Assembly (NCBI RefSeq): GCF_002285285.1 | Contig: NZ_NSJF01000006.1 | Location: 62,001 to 126,000 of the forward strand | Reading direction: 5' to 3' | Source of the DNA: Vandammella animalimorsus | GTDB taxonomy: Bacteria; Pseudomonadota; Gammaproteobacteria; Burkholderiales; Burkholderiaceae_C | DNA: 64,000 bases | Shown: positions 8,237 to 18,935 of the stretch, in pieces | Numbering within the stretch: the first letter of the stretch is position 1 | Layout: every line of letters starts with the position of its first letter | Position numbers and translations under genes: made by a program | The notes under the pieces: model-generated | Told to the model about the DNA's origin: nothing | Seen by the model: the letters and a program-made list of their open reading frames with translations, nothing else | Database searches by the model: none

Positions 8237-11200
8237 TCAGCCATGCCCTGATGGCGCGTCGATGCTCATCAGGCTGGCATTGCCACCGGCAGCGGCCGTG
8301 TTGATGCTGATGGCCACTTCGCGCAGCAGGCGCTCATGGCGGTAGTGCGCGCCCTGGGCCAGTTCTTCAGCGCTCAGGCCCTGCACTGCCAGCAGCGGGC
8401 CGCTGCGCTGGGCGGCTTCAGTTTGGAAGGCCAGCAGCTCGTCGGCATCGCCCTCGAACAGCGCGGCCTGCAGCGGCAGCGCGGCGATCTCATCGGGGCG
8501 GCACCAGTGCAGCGCCACGTCCTGCGCGGCTTGACCAGGCGGCGCCTCTTGCGCCATCCCTTGCAGCCATTGCGCATACAGCTCGCGCAGTGCCTGGGTG
8601 TCGGCCAGCACCATGCCATTGCCCGATTGCGCGCAGGCCTGCCACTGGCGCTGCAAGCCCATCAGGCTTCGCGGCAGGCACCAGACCTGGCCGCGCGGCA
8701 GCAAGCGGTAGCGGTTGAATTCGCCAGTGGGGCCTTGCAACGTCCACTCTGCGCCGGGGCGCAGCACTTGCGCGCCAGGCTGCGGCCCGCGCACCAGACG
8801 CGGCAGGTACAGCGGCCCGCCGGCCTTGGGGCCGGTGCCCGAGAGGCCTTCGCCGCCAAAGGGCTGCACGCCGACCACCGCGCCGACGATGTTGCGGTTG
8901 ACGTACAGGTTGCCGGCCTGGATGCGTGCGCTGACCTGGGCGATGGTTTCGTCCAGCCGGGTGTGCACGCCAAAGGTCAGGCCAAAGCCCAAGGCATTGA
9001 TTTGCGCAAGCAGCGCATCGAAGCCGCTGCGCGGGTAGCGCAGCACGTGCAGCACGGGACCGAACACTTCGCGCTGCACGTCGGCCACGCGCTGCACCTC
9101 GATCAGCGTGGGGGCCACGAAAGTGCCCTGGCGGCACACGGCATCGAGCTGCAGGCGCTGCACGCCAAACCCAGCCTCGCGCATCTGCGCCACGTACTGC
9201 TCGATCTCGGCCTGGGCCTGGGCGTCGATCACCGGGCCGACGTCGGTGTTGAGCTGATCGGGCCGGCCCACGCGCAGCTCCTGCATGGCGCCGCGCAGCA
9301 TCTGCAGCAGGCGCTCGGCGCAGTCCTCCTGCACGCACAGCAGGCGCAGTGCCGAGCAGCGCTGCCCGGCCGAGTCGAAGGCCGAGCTGAGCACGTCGGC
9401 CACGACCTGCTCGGCCAGCGCCGAGGAATCGACCACCATGGCATTGATGCCGCCGGTCTCGGCAATGAGGGGGATGGGCTTGCCGTGCTCGTCCAGCCGC
9501 GCGGCCAGGCTGCGCTGGATGCTCTGGGCCACGGCGGTGGAGCCGGTGAACACCACGGCCTTGACCTCAGGGTGCGCCACCAGCGCCGCGCCCACGGTCT
9601 CGCCCGGCCCGGGCAGCAGCTGCAAGGCGTCGGCGGGCACGCCGGCGCGGTGCAACAAGGCCACGGCCTGGGCGGCGATCAGGCAGGTTTGCTCGGCCGG
9701 TTTGGCCAGCACCACGTTGCCCGCAGCCAGCGCCGCGGCAATCTGGCCAACGAAGATGGCCAGCGGGAAGTTCCAAGGGCTGATGCACAGCACTGGCCCC
9801 AGCGGCGCGCCCTGCAGCGGCTGCGCGGGCGGCAGCGCCGGTGTGTCAGACGCCCCAAGCGCCCCAGGTGTGCCGGGCGCGCTGGCTGCATCGGGTGCGC
9901 CGCCCTGGGCCGACGGGGGCGGCGGCTGCAGCCCCAGCTGCCAGCCCTCTTCGGCCTGGCGCGCGTAGTAGCGCAGAAAATCCACGGCCTCGCGCACCTC
10001 GGCAATGGCGTTGGGCAGGGATTTGCCGGCCTCGCGCACCAGCAGGCCCATCAGCGGCTGCAGCTGGTCTTCCAGCCATTGCGCCGCGCGCAGCAGGGCC
10101 TGGGCGCGCTCGGCCACGGGCGTGGCCTGCCAGATCGGCGCGGCAGCCACGGCACGCGCCACGGCCTGCTGGGCCTGCTCGGGCGTGGCCATGCGCACGT
10201 GGCCGACGAGGTCGAAACGGTCGGCCGGGTTGCGCACCTCCTGCAGGGCCGTGCCGTCCTGGCCATCCTGGGCCTCGTCGCCAGCGGAGCCGGCCGGCTG
10301 CGCCAGCCAGCGCTGCTCGGCGCTGGCCAGCAGCGCGGCCGAGAGCGAACCCAGGCGCTGCTCGTTGCTCAAGTCCAGGCCCATGGAGTTGCGCCGTCCC
10401 TGGCGCTGGTACAAATCCACCGGCAGCGCGATGCGCTCGTGCGGGCGGCCCAGCGGCTGCAGCTGCAACGCGGCCTGCACGGGGTCGGCCACCAGCTGCT
10501 CGATGGGGATGGACTCGTCGCCAATCTGGTGCACAAAGGAGCTGTTGGCGCCGTTTTCCAGCAAGCGCCGCACCAGGTAGGCCAGCAGGGTTTCGTGCGA
10601 ACCCACCGGCGCGTAGATGCGGCAGGGCCGCCCGAGCTTGCCTTGCGCCACAGGGCCGACCACCTCTTCATACAGCGACTCGCCCATGCCGTGCAGGCAC
10701 TGGAATTCGTACTGGCCAGGATAGTAGTTCTGCCCGGCCATGTGGTAGATGCTCGCCAGAGTCTGCGCGTTGTGCGAGGCAAACTGCGGGTACACCGCAT
10801 CGGGCGCGGCCAGCAGCTTGCGCGCGCAGGCCAGGTAGGCCACATCGGTGTGCAGCTTGCGGGTGTAGACGGGGTAGCCCTCCAGGCCGTCGAGCTGGGC
10901 GCGCTTGATCTCGCTGTCCCAGTAGGCGCCCTTGACCAGCCGCACCATCAGCCGGCGGCGGCTGCGCCGCGCCAGCTCGATCAGCCAGTCGAGCACGAAG
11001 GGCGCGCGCTTCTGGTAGGCCTGCACCACAAAGCCAATGCCATTCCAGCCCGCCAGGCTGGGCTCCAGGCACAGGCGTTCGAGCAGGTCCAGCGAGAGTT
11101 CCAGCCGGTCGGCCTCCTCGGCGTCGATGTTCAGGCCCACGTCGTACTGCCGCGCCAGCTGCACCAGCGCCAACAGGCGCGGGTAGAGCTGCTGCATGAC

Positions 11201-12235
11201 GCGCTCGCGCTGGGCGCGGCTGTAGCGCGGGTGCAGCGCCGAGAGCTTGACCGAGATGCCTGGCCCCTCGTAAATGCCCCGGCCCTGCGCGGCCTTGCCG
11301 ATGGCGTGGATGGCCTGCTCGTAGGACTGCAGGTAGCGCAGCGCATCGGCCTCGGTGGCCGCGGCCTCGCCCAGCATGTCGTAGGAGTAGCGAAAGCCTT
11401 TTTCCTCCCACTTGCGGCTGTTGGCCAGCGCTGCGGCAATGGTCTGGCCGGTGACGAACTGCTCGCCCATCATGCGCATGGCCGTGTTCACGCCCTGGCG
11501 GATCAGCGGTTCGCCGCCTTTGGCGATCAGGCGCGTGAGCGCCGCGCCCAGGCTGCGCTCGCTGTGCACGGCCACCAGCTTGCCGGTGATCATCAGCCCC
11601 CAGGTGGCGGCATTGACGAACATCGAGGGCGAATCGGCATGGGCCTTCCAGTCGCCCTGGCTGATCTTGTCGCGGATCAGCGCATCGCGCGTGGCCCGGT
11701 CGGGGATGCGCAGCAGCGCCTCGGCCAGGCACATCAGCGCCACCCCCTCCTGGCTGGAGAGCGAATACTCCTGCACCAGCGCCTCGACACCGCCGCTGCG
11801 CTTGAGGCGCTTGGCGCGCAGCGCCTGCACCAGGCGCGTGGCCAGCGCGCGCACCTGCTCGGGTTGCTGGGCGCGCGCAGCCTCGATCAGCACCGGCAGG
11901 CACTCGGTCTCGGGGCGGCGGTAGGCGGCCGTGATGGCCGCGCGCAGCACCGATTGCGGCTGCACATCCTGCGCCAGGGCCAGAAAGGGCGCGCTGCTCT
12001 CCACCAAGGCCGGCAAGGCCGCCGCCTCGGCATCGCCACTGGGCTGTGCCGCGCCCTGGCCCTGCTGCTGCCAATACGCCAGCTCCGGCGGCAGCACGCC
12101 TTTTTCGATGGCTTCGATATAAGCCAGCAGCGCCTGCTTGTGCAGCCAATGCGGCGAACAACCCAGCTGCTGCGCCGCCTGGCGCAGGCGCTCACGAATG
12201 CTTTCATCGACCTTGATGCCCAGCGTCGTTCCCAT
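8237..12235 (-). CDS. putA: PutA: DNA-binding proline dehydrogenase / P5C dehydrogenase
   Basis: Trifunctional flavoenzyme, 1332 residues. It oxidises proline to P5C with FAD and quinone, then oxidises glutamate semialdehyde to glutamate with NAD. Residues 1-46 form a ribbon-helix-helix domain (TTLGIKVDESIRERLRQAA), so the protein can also repress its own gene. The proline dehydrogenase barrel follows (GPGISVKLSALHPRYS, NIDAEEADRLE, and the GRRNSM segment at its end). The aldehyde dehydrogenase covers about 640-1140, with FTGSTAVAQ, general base Glu926 (ETGG) and catalytic Cys960 (GQRCSALR). The C-terminal 190 residues match the extra domain of long PutAs. Three phased repeats upstream (12281-12334) are likely its operator. 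Confidence 0.97.
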   Translation of the reverse strand: MGTTLGIKVDESIRERLRQAAQQLGCSPHWLHKQALLAYIEAIEKGVLPPELAYWQQQGQGAAQPSGDAEAAALPALVESSAPFLALAQDVQPQSVLRAAITAAYRRPETECLPVLIEAARAQQPEQVRALATRLVQALRAKRLKRSGGVEALVQEYSLSSQEGVALMCLAEALLRIPDRATRDALIRDKISQGDWKAHADSPSMFVNAATWGLMITGKLVAVHSERSLGAALTRLIAKGGEPLIRQGVNTAMRMMGEQFVTGQTIAAALANSRKWEEKGFRYSYDMLGEAAATEADALRYLQSYEQAIHAIGKAAQGRGIYEGPGISVKLSALHPRYSRAQRERVMQQLYPRLLALVQLARQYDVGLNIDAEEADRLELSLDLLERLCLEPSLAGWNGIGFVVQAYQKRAPFVLDWLIELARRSRRRLMVRLVKGAYWDSEIKRAQLDGLEGYPVYTRKLHTDVAYLACARKLLAAPDAVYPQFASHNAQTLASIYHMAGQNYYPGQYEFQCLHGMGESLYEEVVGPVAQGKLGRPCRIYAPVGSHETLLAYLVRRLLENGANSSFVHQIGDESIPIEQLVADPVQAALQLQPLGRPHERIALPVDLYQRQGRRNSMGLDLSNEQRLGSLSAALLASAEQRWLAQPAGSAGDEAQDGQDGTALQEVRNPADRFDLVGHVRMATPEQAQQAVARAVAAAPIWQATPVAERAQALLRAAQWLEDQLQPLMGLLVREAGKSLPNAIAEVREAVDFLRYYARQAEEGWQLGLQPPPPSAQGGAPDAASAPGTPGALGASDTPALPPAQPLQGAPLGPVLCISPWNFPLAIFVGQIAAALAAGNVVLAKPAEQTCLIAAQAVALLHRAGVPADALQLLPGPGETVGAALVAHPEVKAVVFTGSTAVAQSIQRSLAARLDEHGKPIPLIAETGGINAMVVDSSALAEQVVADVLSSAFDSAGQRCSALRLLCVQEDCAERLLQMLRGAMQELRVGRPDQLNTDVGPVIDAQAQAEIEQYVAQMREAGFGVQRLQLDAVCRQGTFVAPTLIEVQRVADVQREVFGPVLHVLRYPRSGFDALLAQINALGFGLTFGVHTRLDETIAQVSARIQAGNLYVNRNIVGAVVGVQPFGGEGLSGTGPKAGGPLYLPRLVRGPQPGAQVLRPGAEWTLQGPTGEFNRYRLLPRGQVWCLPRSLMGLQRQWQACAQSGNGMVLADTQALRELYAQWLQGMAQEAPPGQAAQDVALHWCRPDEIAALPLQAALFEGDADELLAFQTEAAQRSGPLLAVQGLSAEELAQGAHYRHERLLREVAISINTAAAGGNASLMSIDAPSGHG

Positions 12236-12280
12236 GGCGTTTCACTCCATCCAAGCCTTGACAGGCTGGCATTGTAGAAA

Positions 12281-12334
12281 GGTTAACCATCCAAACATCT
12301 GGAGTTAACCATTAAGAAAATCCTGGTAAACCAT
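12281..12334. promoter_or_regulatory. Three 22-bp-phased repeats, likely PutA operator
   Basis: GGTTAACCAT at 12281-12290, AGTTAACCAT at 12303-12312 and GGTAAACCAT at 12325-12334 are direct repeats with exact 22-base periodicity, that is two helical turns. They lie 46-99 bases upstream of the putA start. Ribbon-helix-helix regulators bind short repeats on one DNA face, and PutA carries such a domain, so autoregulation is the simplest reading. The motif differs from the GTTGCA core known for enterobacterial PutA. Confidence 0.6.
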
Positions 12335-12361
12335 CGCTGTTGCCTGCACCCAGACAAGCCA

Positions 12362-12382
12362 AAGCCCCCTGTAAGGGGGCTT
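12362..12382 (-). terminator. Hairpin downstream of the minus-strand PepSY gene
   Basis: AAGCCCCCT, loop GTA, AGGGGGCTT: nine perfect base pairs located 90 bases past the stop of the PepSY gene at 12474 in its direction of transcription. Only a short T-run follows, so termination may be partial. It would insulate putA from upstream transcription. Confidence 0.5.
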
Positions 12383-12473
12383 GTCGGAAGTAGCGACGTC
12401 AGAACGACCGGCCGCCCCGCTCAGCCTGCAGGCCATCCGGAGCGGCAGCGTCATCTGCCGATCAATCTCGCAA

Positions 12474-13184
12474 TCAATCGTCGCGCTTTTCACGCAGCAC
12501 GGCGCCAGTGCGCGGATCCAGGCGCAGATCGACCCGCAGCCCGGCCGGGTTGATGGCCTCAGCCTCCCAATAGCCGTCGTCGAAATCCAGATCGTGGATG
12601 TGGCGGTAGCCTGCACGCTGCAGGCGCGCAATCACCTCACTGGCCGGCAGCACGCCTTGCGGGCCCCAGGCTGGCTGCTGCACTTGTGGTGCGACTGGCG
12701 GGCGGTGGCGGTCGTCATCGCCCACTTCACTGAGCAGTTCCAACGTCACCGGATGCAATGTCAGATCCACAGACACCCCACGGCGGTTGATGGCATCGGC
12801 AGTCCAGAAGCCGTCGTCCATTTCCACATCTCGCACATGCTGGTAACCCAGGCTGTGCAAGCGTTGCAGCACGTCCTGCACCGAAGCAATCTGGGCCTGG
12901 CTGGCGGGGTTGCCCACTTCGGCCACGCGGCCAGCGCCATCGAGCAACAGCTGCACGCGCGTGCCGCCCTGGGTAGTGGCTTCGGCCGTCCAGTGCTGGT
13001 GCTTGAATTCCAGATCATGGATGGCCACATAACCCTGGTCTGTCATGGCCTGCACTGCCTGCGAGGCATTGCCGGCAGCCTGCACAGGGCTGGCCAACAG
13101 CGCCGCGGCCAGCAAAGCGGCGGCGCCAGCGCCCGCCCGGCGGGCGCGTACAGCGTTCAGGGCAAAGGGGAATGCGGTGTTCAT
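12474..13184 (-). CDS. Periplasmic protein with tandem PepSY-like repeats
   Basis: 236 residues. The ATG at 13184 is preceded by AAAGGAAA and opens a signal peptide (FALNAVRARRAGAGAAALLA, cleavage near PVQAAG). Three repeats of about 65 residues follow, each with a pattern such as GYVAIHDLEFKHQHWTAEA, GYQHVRDVEMDDGFWTADA and GYRHIHDLDFDDGYWEAEA, then a sequence ending VDLRLDPRTGAVL. These are PepSY-type folds. The role is unknown. It is divergent from another PepSY protein, a response regulator and a kinase, so it may be sensed by or controlled through that system. An open frame extends upstream to 14198 but is only antisense shadow. Confidence 0.85.
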   Translation of the reverse strand: MNTAFPFALNAVRARRAGAGAAALLAAALLASPVQAAGNASQAVQAMTDQGYVAIHDLEFKHQHWTAEATTQGGTRVQLLLDGAGRVAEVGNPASQAQIASVQDVLQRLHSLGYQHVRDVEMDDGFWTADAINRRGVSVDLTLHPVTLELLSEVGDDDRHRPPVAPQVQQPAWGPQGVLPASEVIARLQRAGYRHIHDLDFDDGYWEAEAINPAGLRVDLRLDPRTGAVLREKRDD

Positions 13185-13397
13185 ACGGGTTTCCTTTCTT
13201 TCAAGTGTGAGGGCAGCCTTGTGATGGGCATGGGCAAGATTGTGAAAAGCCCTGCCTAAACACCGCCTGAAGCCAAGGTTCATCATTGGTTTAGACTGCC
13301 GCCCCCACCATTGCCGCCCATGCTTGCCCGCCGCCTGCCTTGCCCCTCTTTCGCCCCCGCGCGCGCTGCCCAGCCAGAGCCTGCCGGGGGCTTTGCC

Positions 13398-14135
13398 ATG
13401 CCCTGGCTGCGCGCAACCGCGCTGGCCTGTGCACTGGCCTGTGCAGCGCTGAGCCCGGTCGCTGCACAAACCGATCAGCAGCGCAGCGTGCGCGAGGCCG
13501 TCTCCAGCGGGCGCTACAAGCCGTTGGCCGACATCCTGCGCATTGCCGAGCAGCACATCCCCGGCCGCGTGCTGGAGGTGGAGATGGAAACCAGCCGCGT
13601 CTACGGCCCGGTCTATGAGATTGAAGTGCTCGACCACAACAACCGCAAGCGCGAAATCAAGCTCCAGGCCGAAACCGGCCAGCTCGTGGAACTGGACGAC
13701 ACCCCCGTGGCCCAGTCGGGGCTGATGCCACTGCCAAGCATCCTGCGCCAGCTGGCGCAGCAGCACCCGGGCCAAGTCGTCGAAGCGGAGCTGCAAGCCT
13801 CGCAACAGCAGCAGGCGGTGTACGAGCTCAAGCTGCTGCAGCCGGACGGCCAGCAACAGGCGCTGGTCGTCGATGCGCGCAGCGGCGCCATCCTGCGCGG
13901 CGCGCCCAATCCAGGCCAGGCTGCCGGCCAGATGCTGCCGCTGGAGCAGATTCTGGAGCGGCTGCTCGATCAATTTCCAGGCACGGTCATGGAAGTCGAA
14001 CTCGAGCGCGAGCGCTCGCACAGCGGCGATACTTGGTACTATGAAATCGACATCCGGCTGCAACAAGGCGGCACCATGGAACTGCACGTGGATCCGCACA
14101 ATGCCGCCGTGCTGCGCCAAAAGCGCAAAGAGTGA
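13398..14135 (+). CDS. Periplasmic PepSY-repeat protein preceding a two-component system
   Basis: 245 residues from the ATG at 13398, which begins a good signal peptide (MPWLRATALACALACAALSP, cleavage after VAAQ). The frame is open from 13311, but that start would bury the signal sequence. Three PepSY-like units follow: residues 40-100 (LADILRIAEQHIPGRVLEVE), 110-170 (LPSILRQLAQQHPGQVVEAE) and 180-245 (LEQILERLLDQFPGTVMEVE), each ending in a VDxxxGAxL-like strand. PepSY proteins of this type often sit beside OmpR/kinase pairs and may inhibit or present ligands to the sensor. It is 124 bases upstream of the regulator on the same strand. Confidence 0.85.
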   Translation: MPWLRATALACALACAALSPVAAQTDQQRSVREAVSSGRYKPLADILRIAEQHIPGRVLEVEMETSRVYGPVYEIEVLDHNNRKREIKLQAETGQLVELDDTPVAQSGLMPLPSILRQLAQQHPGQVVEAELQASQQQQAVYELKLLQPDGQQQALVVDARSGAILRGAPNPGQAAGQMLPLEQILERLLDQFPGTVMEVELERERSHSGDTWYYEIDIRLQQGGTMELHVDPHNAAVLRQKRKE

Positions 14136-14258
14136 TTTGCCCATCGCCACCATTGCCGCGCCCGGCTTGAACGCGCGCGGCACAGCCTTGGCATTCACAG
14201 TTTCTGGCCATGCTGCCGACCATCCCCATCACGCAGCCCCACCCCATTCCATCACCGC

Positions 14259-14980
<722 letters not shown>

Positions 14981-14984
<4 letters not shown>

Positions 14985-16381
14985 TGCAGCGCCTGGGGCT
15001 GACAGCCCGCCTGCTGGCCCTGGGCCTGCTGCCCAGCCTGGCGGCGCTGCTGCTGCTGGGCGCGCTGCTGCAAGCGAGCATGCGCGACAGCCTGCACACT
15101 GGCCTGGCCCAGCGCCTGGGCGACAGCGCCGACCGCATCCAGGCCCATCTCAGCTTGGCTGCAAACGGCCAGTGGCGCTACAGCGAAAGCACCCCGGGCG
15201 GGGCCTTCAATCAAATTTTCTCTGGCGCCTACTGGGTCTTGCAGGCACCGGACCAAACTCTGTATTCGCGCTCGCTGTGGGATGCCAGCCTGCAACCCCA
15301 GGCCCCTGCTGGCCGCAGCGGCCTGCTGCGCAACCGCGACCCGCGCGGCCGCGCGCTGCTCGGCCTGGAGCGCCCCATCGAGCAAGATGGCCAGCAAGCC
15401 ACGCTGCGGGTGTACGTGCTGGCCGAGGAGACCGACCAGGCCCTGGCACGCATCCAGCGCATCCTCTTCATGGGTTTGGGCGCGCTGTTCATCGGAGCGG
15501 CGCTGACCACCGTGCTGCAAGTGCGCTGGGGCCTGCGGCCGCTGGCGCGCCTGCAGCGACGTCTGGCCGGCATGCACGGCGCCGCCCCCACAGACTCCAT
15601 GCCCAGAGGCGACACTGGGCACACAGCGCTGGGCAGCGGCTATGGCCCTGACCTGGATCCGCTGGCCCATGAGATCGACGCCCTGCTCGAACGCAACACG
15701 CGCATGCTGGCGCGTGGCCGCGCCCATGCCGCCGACCTCAGCCATGCGCTCAAGACCCCGCTGGCGCGCCTGAGCGCCGAGGCCAGCCAAAGTCCCCAGG
15801 TGCCCAGCTCGCTGGTGCTGGCGCAAGTACAGAGCATGAACGGTCTGATCGAGCGCCACCTCAGCCGCACCAGCAGCAGCGGCGACGAGCATGCTGCCAG
15901 TGCCAACCGCCAGGCTGTGCCTGTGTATGAGGTGCTGCAACAGCTGATGCAACTGATGCAACACATCCGCCCGGAAAGAGGCCTGCACTGGCAACTCGAC
16001 GCCGATCGCAATGCCCAAGCCCTGCGCTGGCGTGGCGACCGCTCCGACCTGGAAGAAATGGTCGGTAACCTGCTGGACAACGCCAGCAAATGGGCCAGCC
16101 GCCGCGTGCACATCCAGCTTCAGGCCCCTACCCCCTCCAGCAGCCCCGCCCTGCCACGCCCGGCGCTGTGCATCAGCATCGCCGACGATGGCCCAGGCAT
16201 CGCCGCAGAAGATCTGCAACACGCAGGTCAGCGTGGCCAGCGCTTCGACCAAAGTACCCCTGGCAGTGGCCTGGGCCTGTCCATCGTGGCCGACATTGCC
16301 CACAGCTGGAATGGCCTGCTGAAGCTCAGCCCCAGCCCTGCACTGGGCGGCCTGCAAGCGCAGCTCTGGCTGCCCGCCTGA
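14981..16381 (+). CDS. Membrane sensor histidine kinase
   Basis: 466 residues. TM1 lies at about 8-32 (LLALGLLPSLAALLLLGALL), then a periplasmic sensor region to about 160 and TM2 (FMGLGALFIGAALTTVL). A HAMP-like linker leads to the H-box with His255 (ADLSHALKTPLARLSAEA). The ATPase domain has the N-box (NLLDNASKWA), G1 (ADDGPGI) and G2 (GSGLGLSIVADIAH). It autophosphorylates and signals to the response regulator translated just upstream. The PhoQ/QseC-like layout does not reveal the ligand. The last 30 residues complete the usual fold, so the protein is full length. Confidence 0.93.
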
Positions 16382-16751
16382 GGCCCATCGCACTGTACGA
16401 CCCCTCCTTCAGCGATTTACAAGCCCGCCTCGCCCGCCCACGCAGGCCGGCGGGCATTGGTCGTGCTGCTCAGGTTAGGGGAAGACCACGGCCATTCCTG
16501 AGCGCCAAGCGCCACACACAGCCGCATCCAACTTTCCGCCTTTTGCGCCCATCCTGGGATTCTGGCCAGCAAAAATTTAGCAAAAACTATACTTTTATTA
16601 GCAGATGCTATAAATTCGCGGTTTTCTTGATTCTGCCTACAAGCCTCCTGCTGCCGGCAGGGCCGAACTGGCCGGAGCGCTCGTAAGGCGAGGGCCCGGC
16701 CAGCGCAGTGTTGGGGCTTTCTTCTTTGTGCATCCATCCCAAGGAGTTTTC
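16382..16751 (+). other. 370-base spacer before the cysteine-motif TonB receptor
   Basis: No gene is seen. An A/T-rich stretch at about 16568-16616 contains TATAAA at 16609-16614, a plausible -10 box for the receptor gene, but no good -35 at the right distance. I found no Fur-like palindrome here. A GC-rich CTGCCGGCAG palindrome near 16650 lies in the leader. AAGGAG at 16741-16746 is the receptor ribosome-binding site. Confidence 0.45.
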
Positions 16752-18935
16752 ATGTCTTGCCGTGACAGTCAACGCAACGCCAGACTTCACACCGCCTCCC
16801 CCGTTTGCGCTGCCGCCCTGCTGTGCCTGCTGGCCAGCGCGCCGCTGGCGCACGCTCAGGCCCAGCAGAGCGCTGATGCGGAGCGCACGTTGCCAACCGT
16901 GAACGTCAGCGTCGAAGAACGCAGCAGCCAAGGCTCGATGCGCCCGGGCGCGTTGCGCGACGAGATCGTCAAAACCGAATCCATCAGCGCCCGCACCATC
17001 GAGCGCAGCGGCGCGAGCAACCTCAACGAGAGCGTGGACAAGAAGCCAGGCATTGCCGTGCAGGTCGAGTGCTCGATCTGCAATGTGCGCAATGTGCTGC
17101 TCAACAACCTGCCCGGTCGCTACACCACGTTGCTGATCGACGGCATTCCGATGTATTCCTCCGTGTCCTCGGCCTACGGACTCGACAGCGTGAGCGTGCA
17201 CGGCGTGGAGCGCATCGACGTGGCGCGCGGCGCCGGCGCCAGCCTGATCGCGCCCGAGGCCCTGGCCGGCACGGTCAACGTGGTGACCAAGCGCCCGCTG
17301 CGCAACGAGGCGCACCTGCGCACGCAGCTGGGCAACATGGGCTCGCGCCAGGCCGATGCCTATCTGGCGCGGCCGCTTGATGGCGGCGCGCTCAGCGCCA
17401 CGCTGAACTACAACCGCCACGACGCCTGGGACGGCAACGGTGACGGCATTTCCGAATACACCGGCTACGACCGCCGCCTGGCCGGGCTGGGCTTTTTTGC
17501 CGATGACGCCGGCGGCTTCAAGCTGCGCGGCAGGCTGGATCTGGTCAACGAGAAACGCGGCGGCGGCGCGCTGGAGACCTACCGCCGCCCGGGCAGCGTG
17601 CAGGCCGATACCAGCGGCAATCCGTTCGACTTCAGCGCCGGCGCGGGCGGCTCGCCCATCGCGCACGGTTGGGTCAACCCTGCCGATGGCTCGCTGGTCG
17701 ATTACGACCTGGGCAGGCTGGGCTATTCGGAATACATCCACACCCGGCGCGAGCAGTTCGTGCTCTCGGGCACGCGCCCATTGGGCGCTGGCGCGCTGCG
17801 GCTGGCACTGGGCACTGCGCGCCATCGCCAGGAGAGCTTTTACGAGTTCTCCGACTACCAGGCGCGCCAGGCTCAGCATTACGCCGAGGCCAGCTACCAG
17901 CTGCCCGTCAACGGCTGGCTGCTGACCGGCGGCCTGAACTACCGCTATGAGAACCTGCGCAGCCATGGCATCACCGAGGCGCGCGAGCATGTAGACGGCG
18001 TGGACAACTACCGCTATGAAGTTCCGGCCCTGTTCGTGCAGGCCTACAGCACCTTCCTGGACGACCGGCTGGAGCTCAACGGCTCGCTGCGCTACGACCG
18101 CCACAACGTCTATGGCGGCATCGTCTCGCCGCGCCTGAATGCGCTGTACCAGCACACCGGCCATGTCTCCAGCCGCTTTTCCGTCGGCAAGGGCTTTCGC
18201 GCCCCCACCAGCTTCTTCGAGCAGGACCACGGCATTCTGGACACCATCCGCATCGAGCGCCAGCTGGACAAGCCCGAGGTCTCGCACAACCTGAGCTATG
18301 CGCTGAACTACGCCGATGAGCGCCTGGCCGTCACCGGCTCCTACCACTACAACCGCATCAAGAACTTCGCCCTGCTCGACCTCAGCCACACCGATGCTGC
18401 GGGCAACCCGGTCACGCTGTTCACCAGCTCGCCAGGCAAAGTCGTGGTGCAGGGCGCGGACGTGAACCTGTCTTACCTGCTCACGCCCGCGCTGACGGTC
18501 TCGGCCGCGGCCGAAGTCTTCAACTACCGCTTCCCGGCCGGCACGCTGGTATTCGCCCGGCCAAAATCGCGCGCCTTCCTCTCGCTGGACTACGAGCGCG
18601 GCCCATGGGAAGCCATGGCCCGCGTCAACTTCACCGGTCCAATGGATTTGAACCGCTTCCACGACGACGGCTCGGGCAACCAGAACCGCTACAACTTCGA
18701 TGGCACGCCCAAGCTGAAGAAAAGCCCCAGCTTTGCCACCTTCGACGCCCGCGTGCAATACAACCTGCATCGCAATGTTTCCCTGTTCGTCGGCGTGGAC
18801 AACCTGTTCGATTACTACCAGAGCAAGAAGGAAAGCCCGCTGTGGGTGGACGCCGAAGGCGGCTACGACGTGACGCACATCTGGGGCCCGATGCGCGGGC
18901 GCTACGTCTATGCCGGCGCGAAGTTCTCCTTCTAA
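16752..18935 (+). CDS. TonB-dependent outer-membrane receptor with a CxxC plug motif
   Basis: 727 residues. The start at 16752 has AAGGAG five bases upstream and gives a signal peptide ending LAHAQ. There is no STN signalling domain. The plug (about 35-170) holds CSICNVRNVLLNNLPGRYTT near residue 105, an unusual C-x-x-C in a region that normally lacks cysteine, followed by LLIDGIPMYSSV and VERIDVARGA. The barrel runs to the terminal AGAKFSF, ending in the aromatic residue expected for BAM insertion. The C-terminal plug-barrel region matches ferric, heme and vitamin receptors generally. The cysteine motif suggests a thiophilic metal or thiol ligand, which is inference. The downstream thioredoxin-like gene overlaps its end. 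Confidence 0.9.
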   Translation: MSCRDSQRNARLHTASPVCAAALLCLLASAPLAHAQAQQSADAERTLPTVNVSVEERSSQGSMRPGALRDEIVKTESISARTIERSGASNLNESVDKKPGIAVQVECSICNVRNVLLNNLPGRYTTLLIDGIPMYSSVSSAYGLDSVSVHGVERIDVARGAGASLIAPEALAGTVNVVTKRPLRNEAHLRTQLGNMGSRQADAYLARPLDGGALSATLNYNRHDAWDGNGDGISEYTGYDRRLAGLGFFADDAGGFKLRGRLDLVNEKRGGGALETYRRPGSVQADTSGNPFDFSAGAGGSPIAHGWVNPADGSLVDYDLGRLGYSEYIHTRREQFVLSGTRPLGAGALRLALGTARHRQESFYEFSDYQARQAQHYAEASYQLPVNGWLLTGGLNYRYENLRSHGITEAREHVDGVDNYRYEVPALFVQAYSTFLDDRLELNGSLRYDRHNVYGGIVSPRLNALYQHTGHVSSRFSVGKGFRAPTSFFEQDHGILDTIRIERQLDKPEVSHNLSYALNYADERLAVTGSYHYNRIKNFALLDLSHTDAAGNPVTLFTSSPGKVVVQGADVNLSYLLTPALTVSAAAEVFNYRFPAGTLVFARPKSRAFLSLDYERGPWEAMARVNFTGPMDLNRFHDDGSGNQNRYNFDGTPKLKKSPSFATFDARVQYNLHRNVSLFVGVDNLFDYYQSKKESPLWVDAEGGYDVTHIWGPMRGRYVYAGAKFSF

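Noticed and set aside
8336-12277. A 1313-codon open frame on the plus strand opposite putA
   Set aside because: It mirrors putA exactly, has a Gln/His/Arg/Ala-rich composition typical of antisense shadow in high-GC DNA and shows no family motif.
12474-14198. A 574-codon minus-strand frame that includes the PepSY gene
   Set aside because: Only the part from 13184 onward has a ribosome site, signal peptide and PepSY repeats; the rest is antisense to the divergent PepSY gene.
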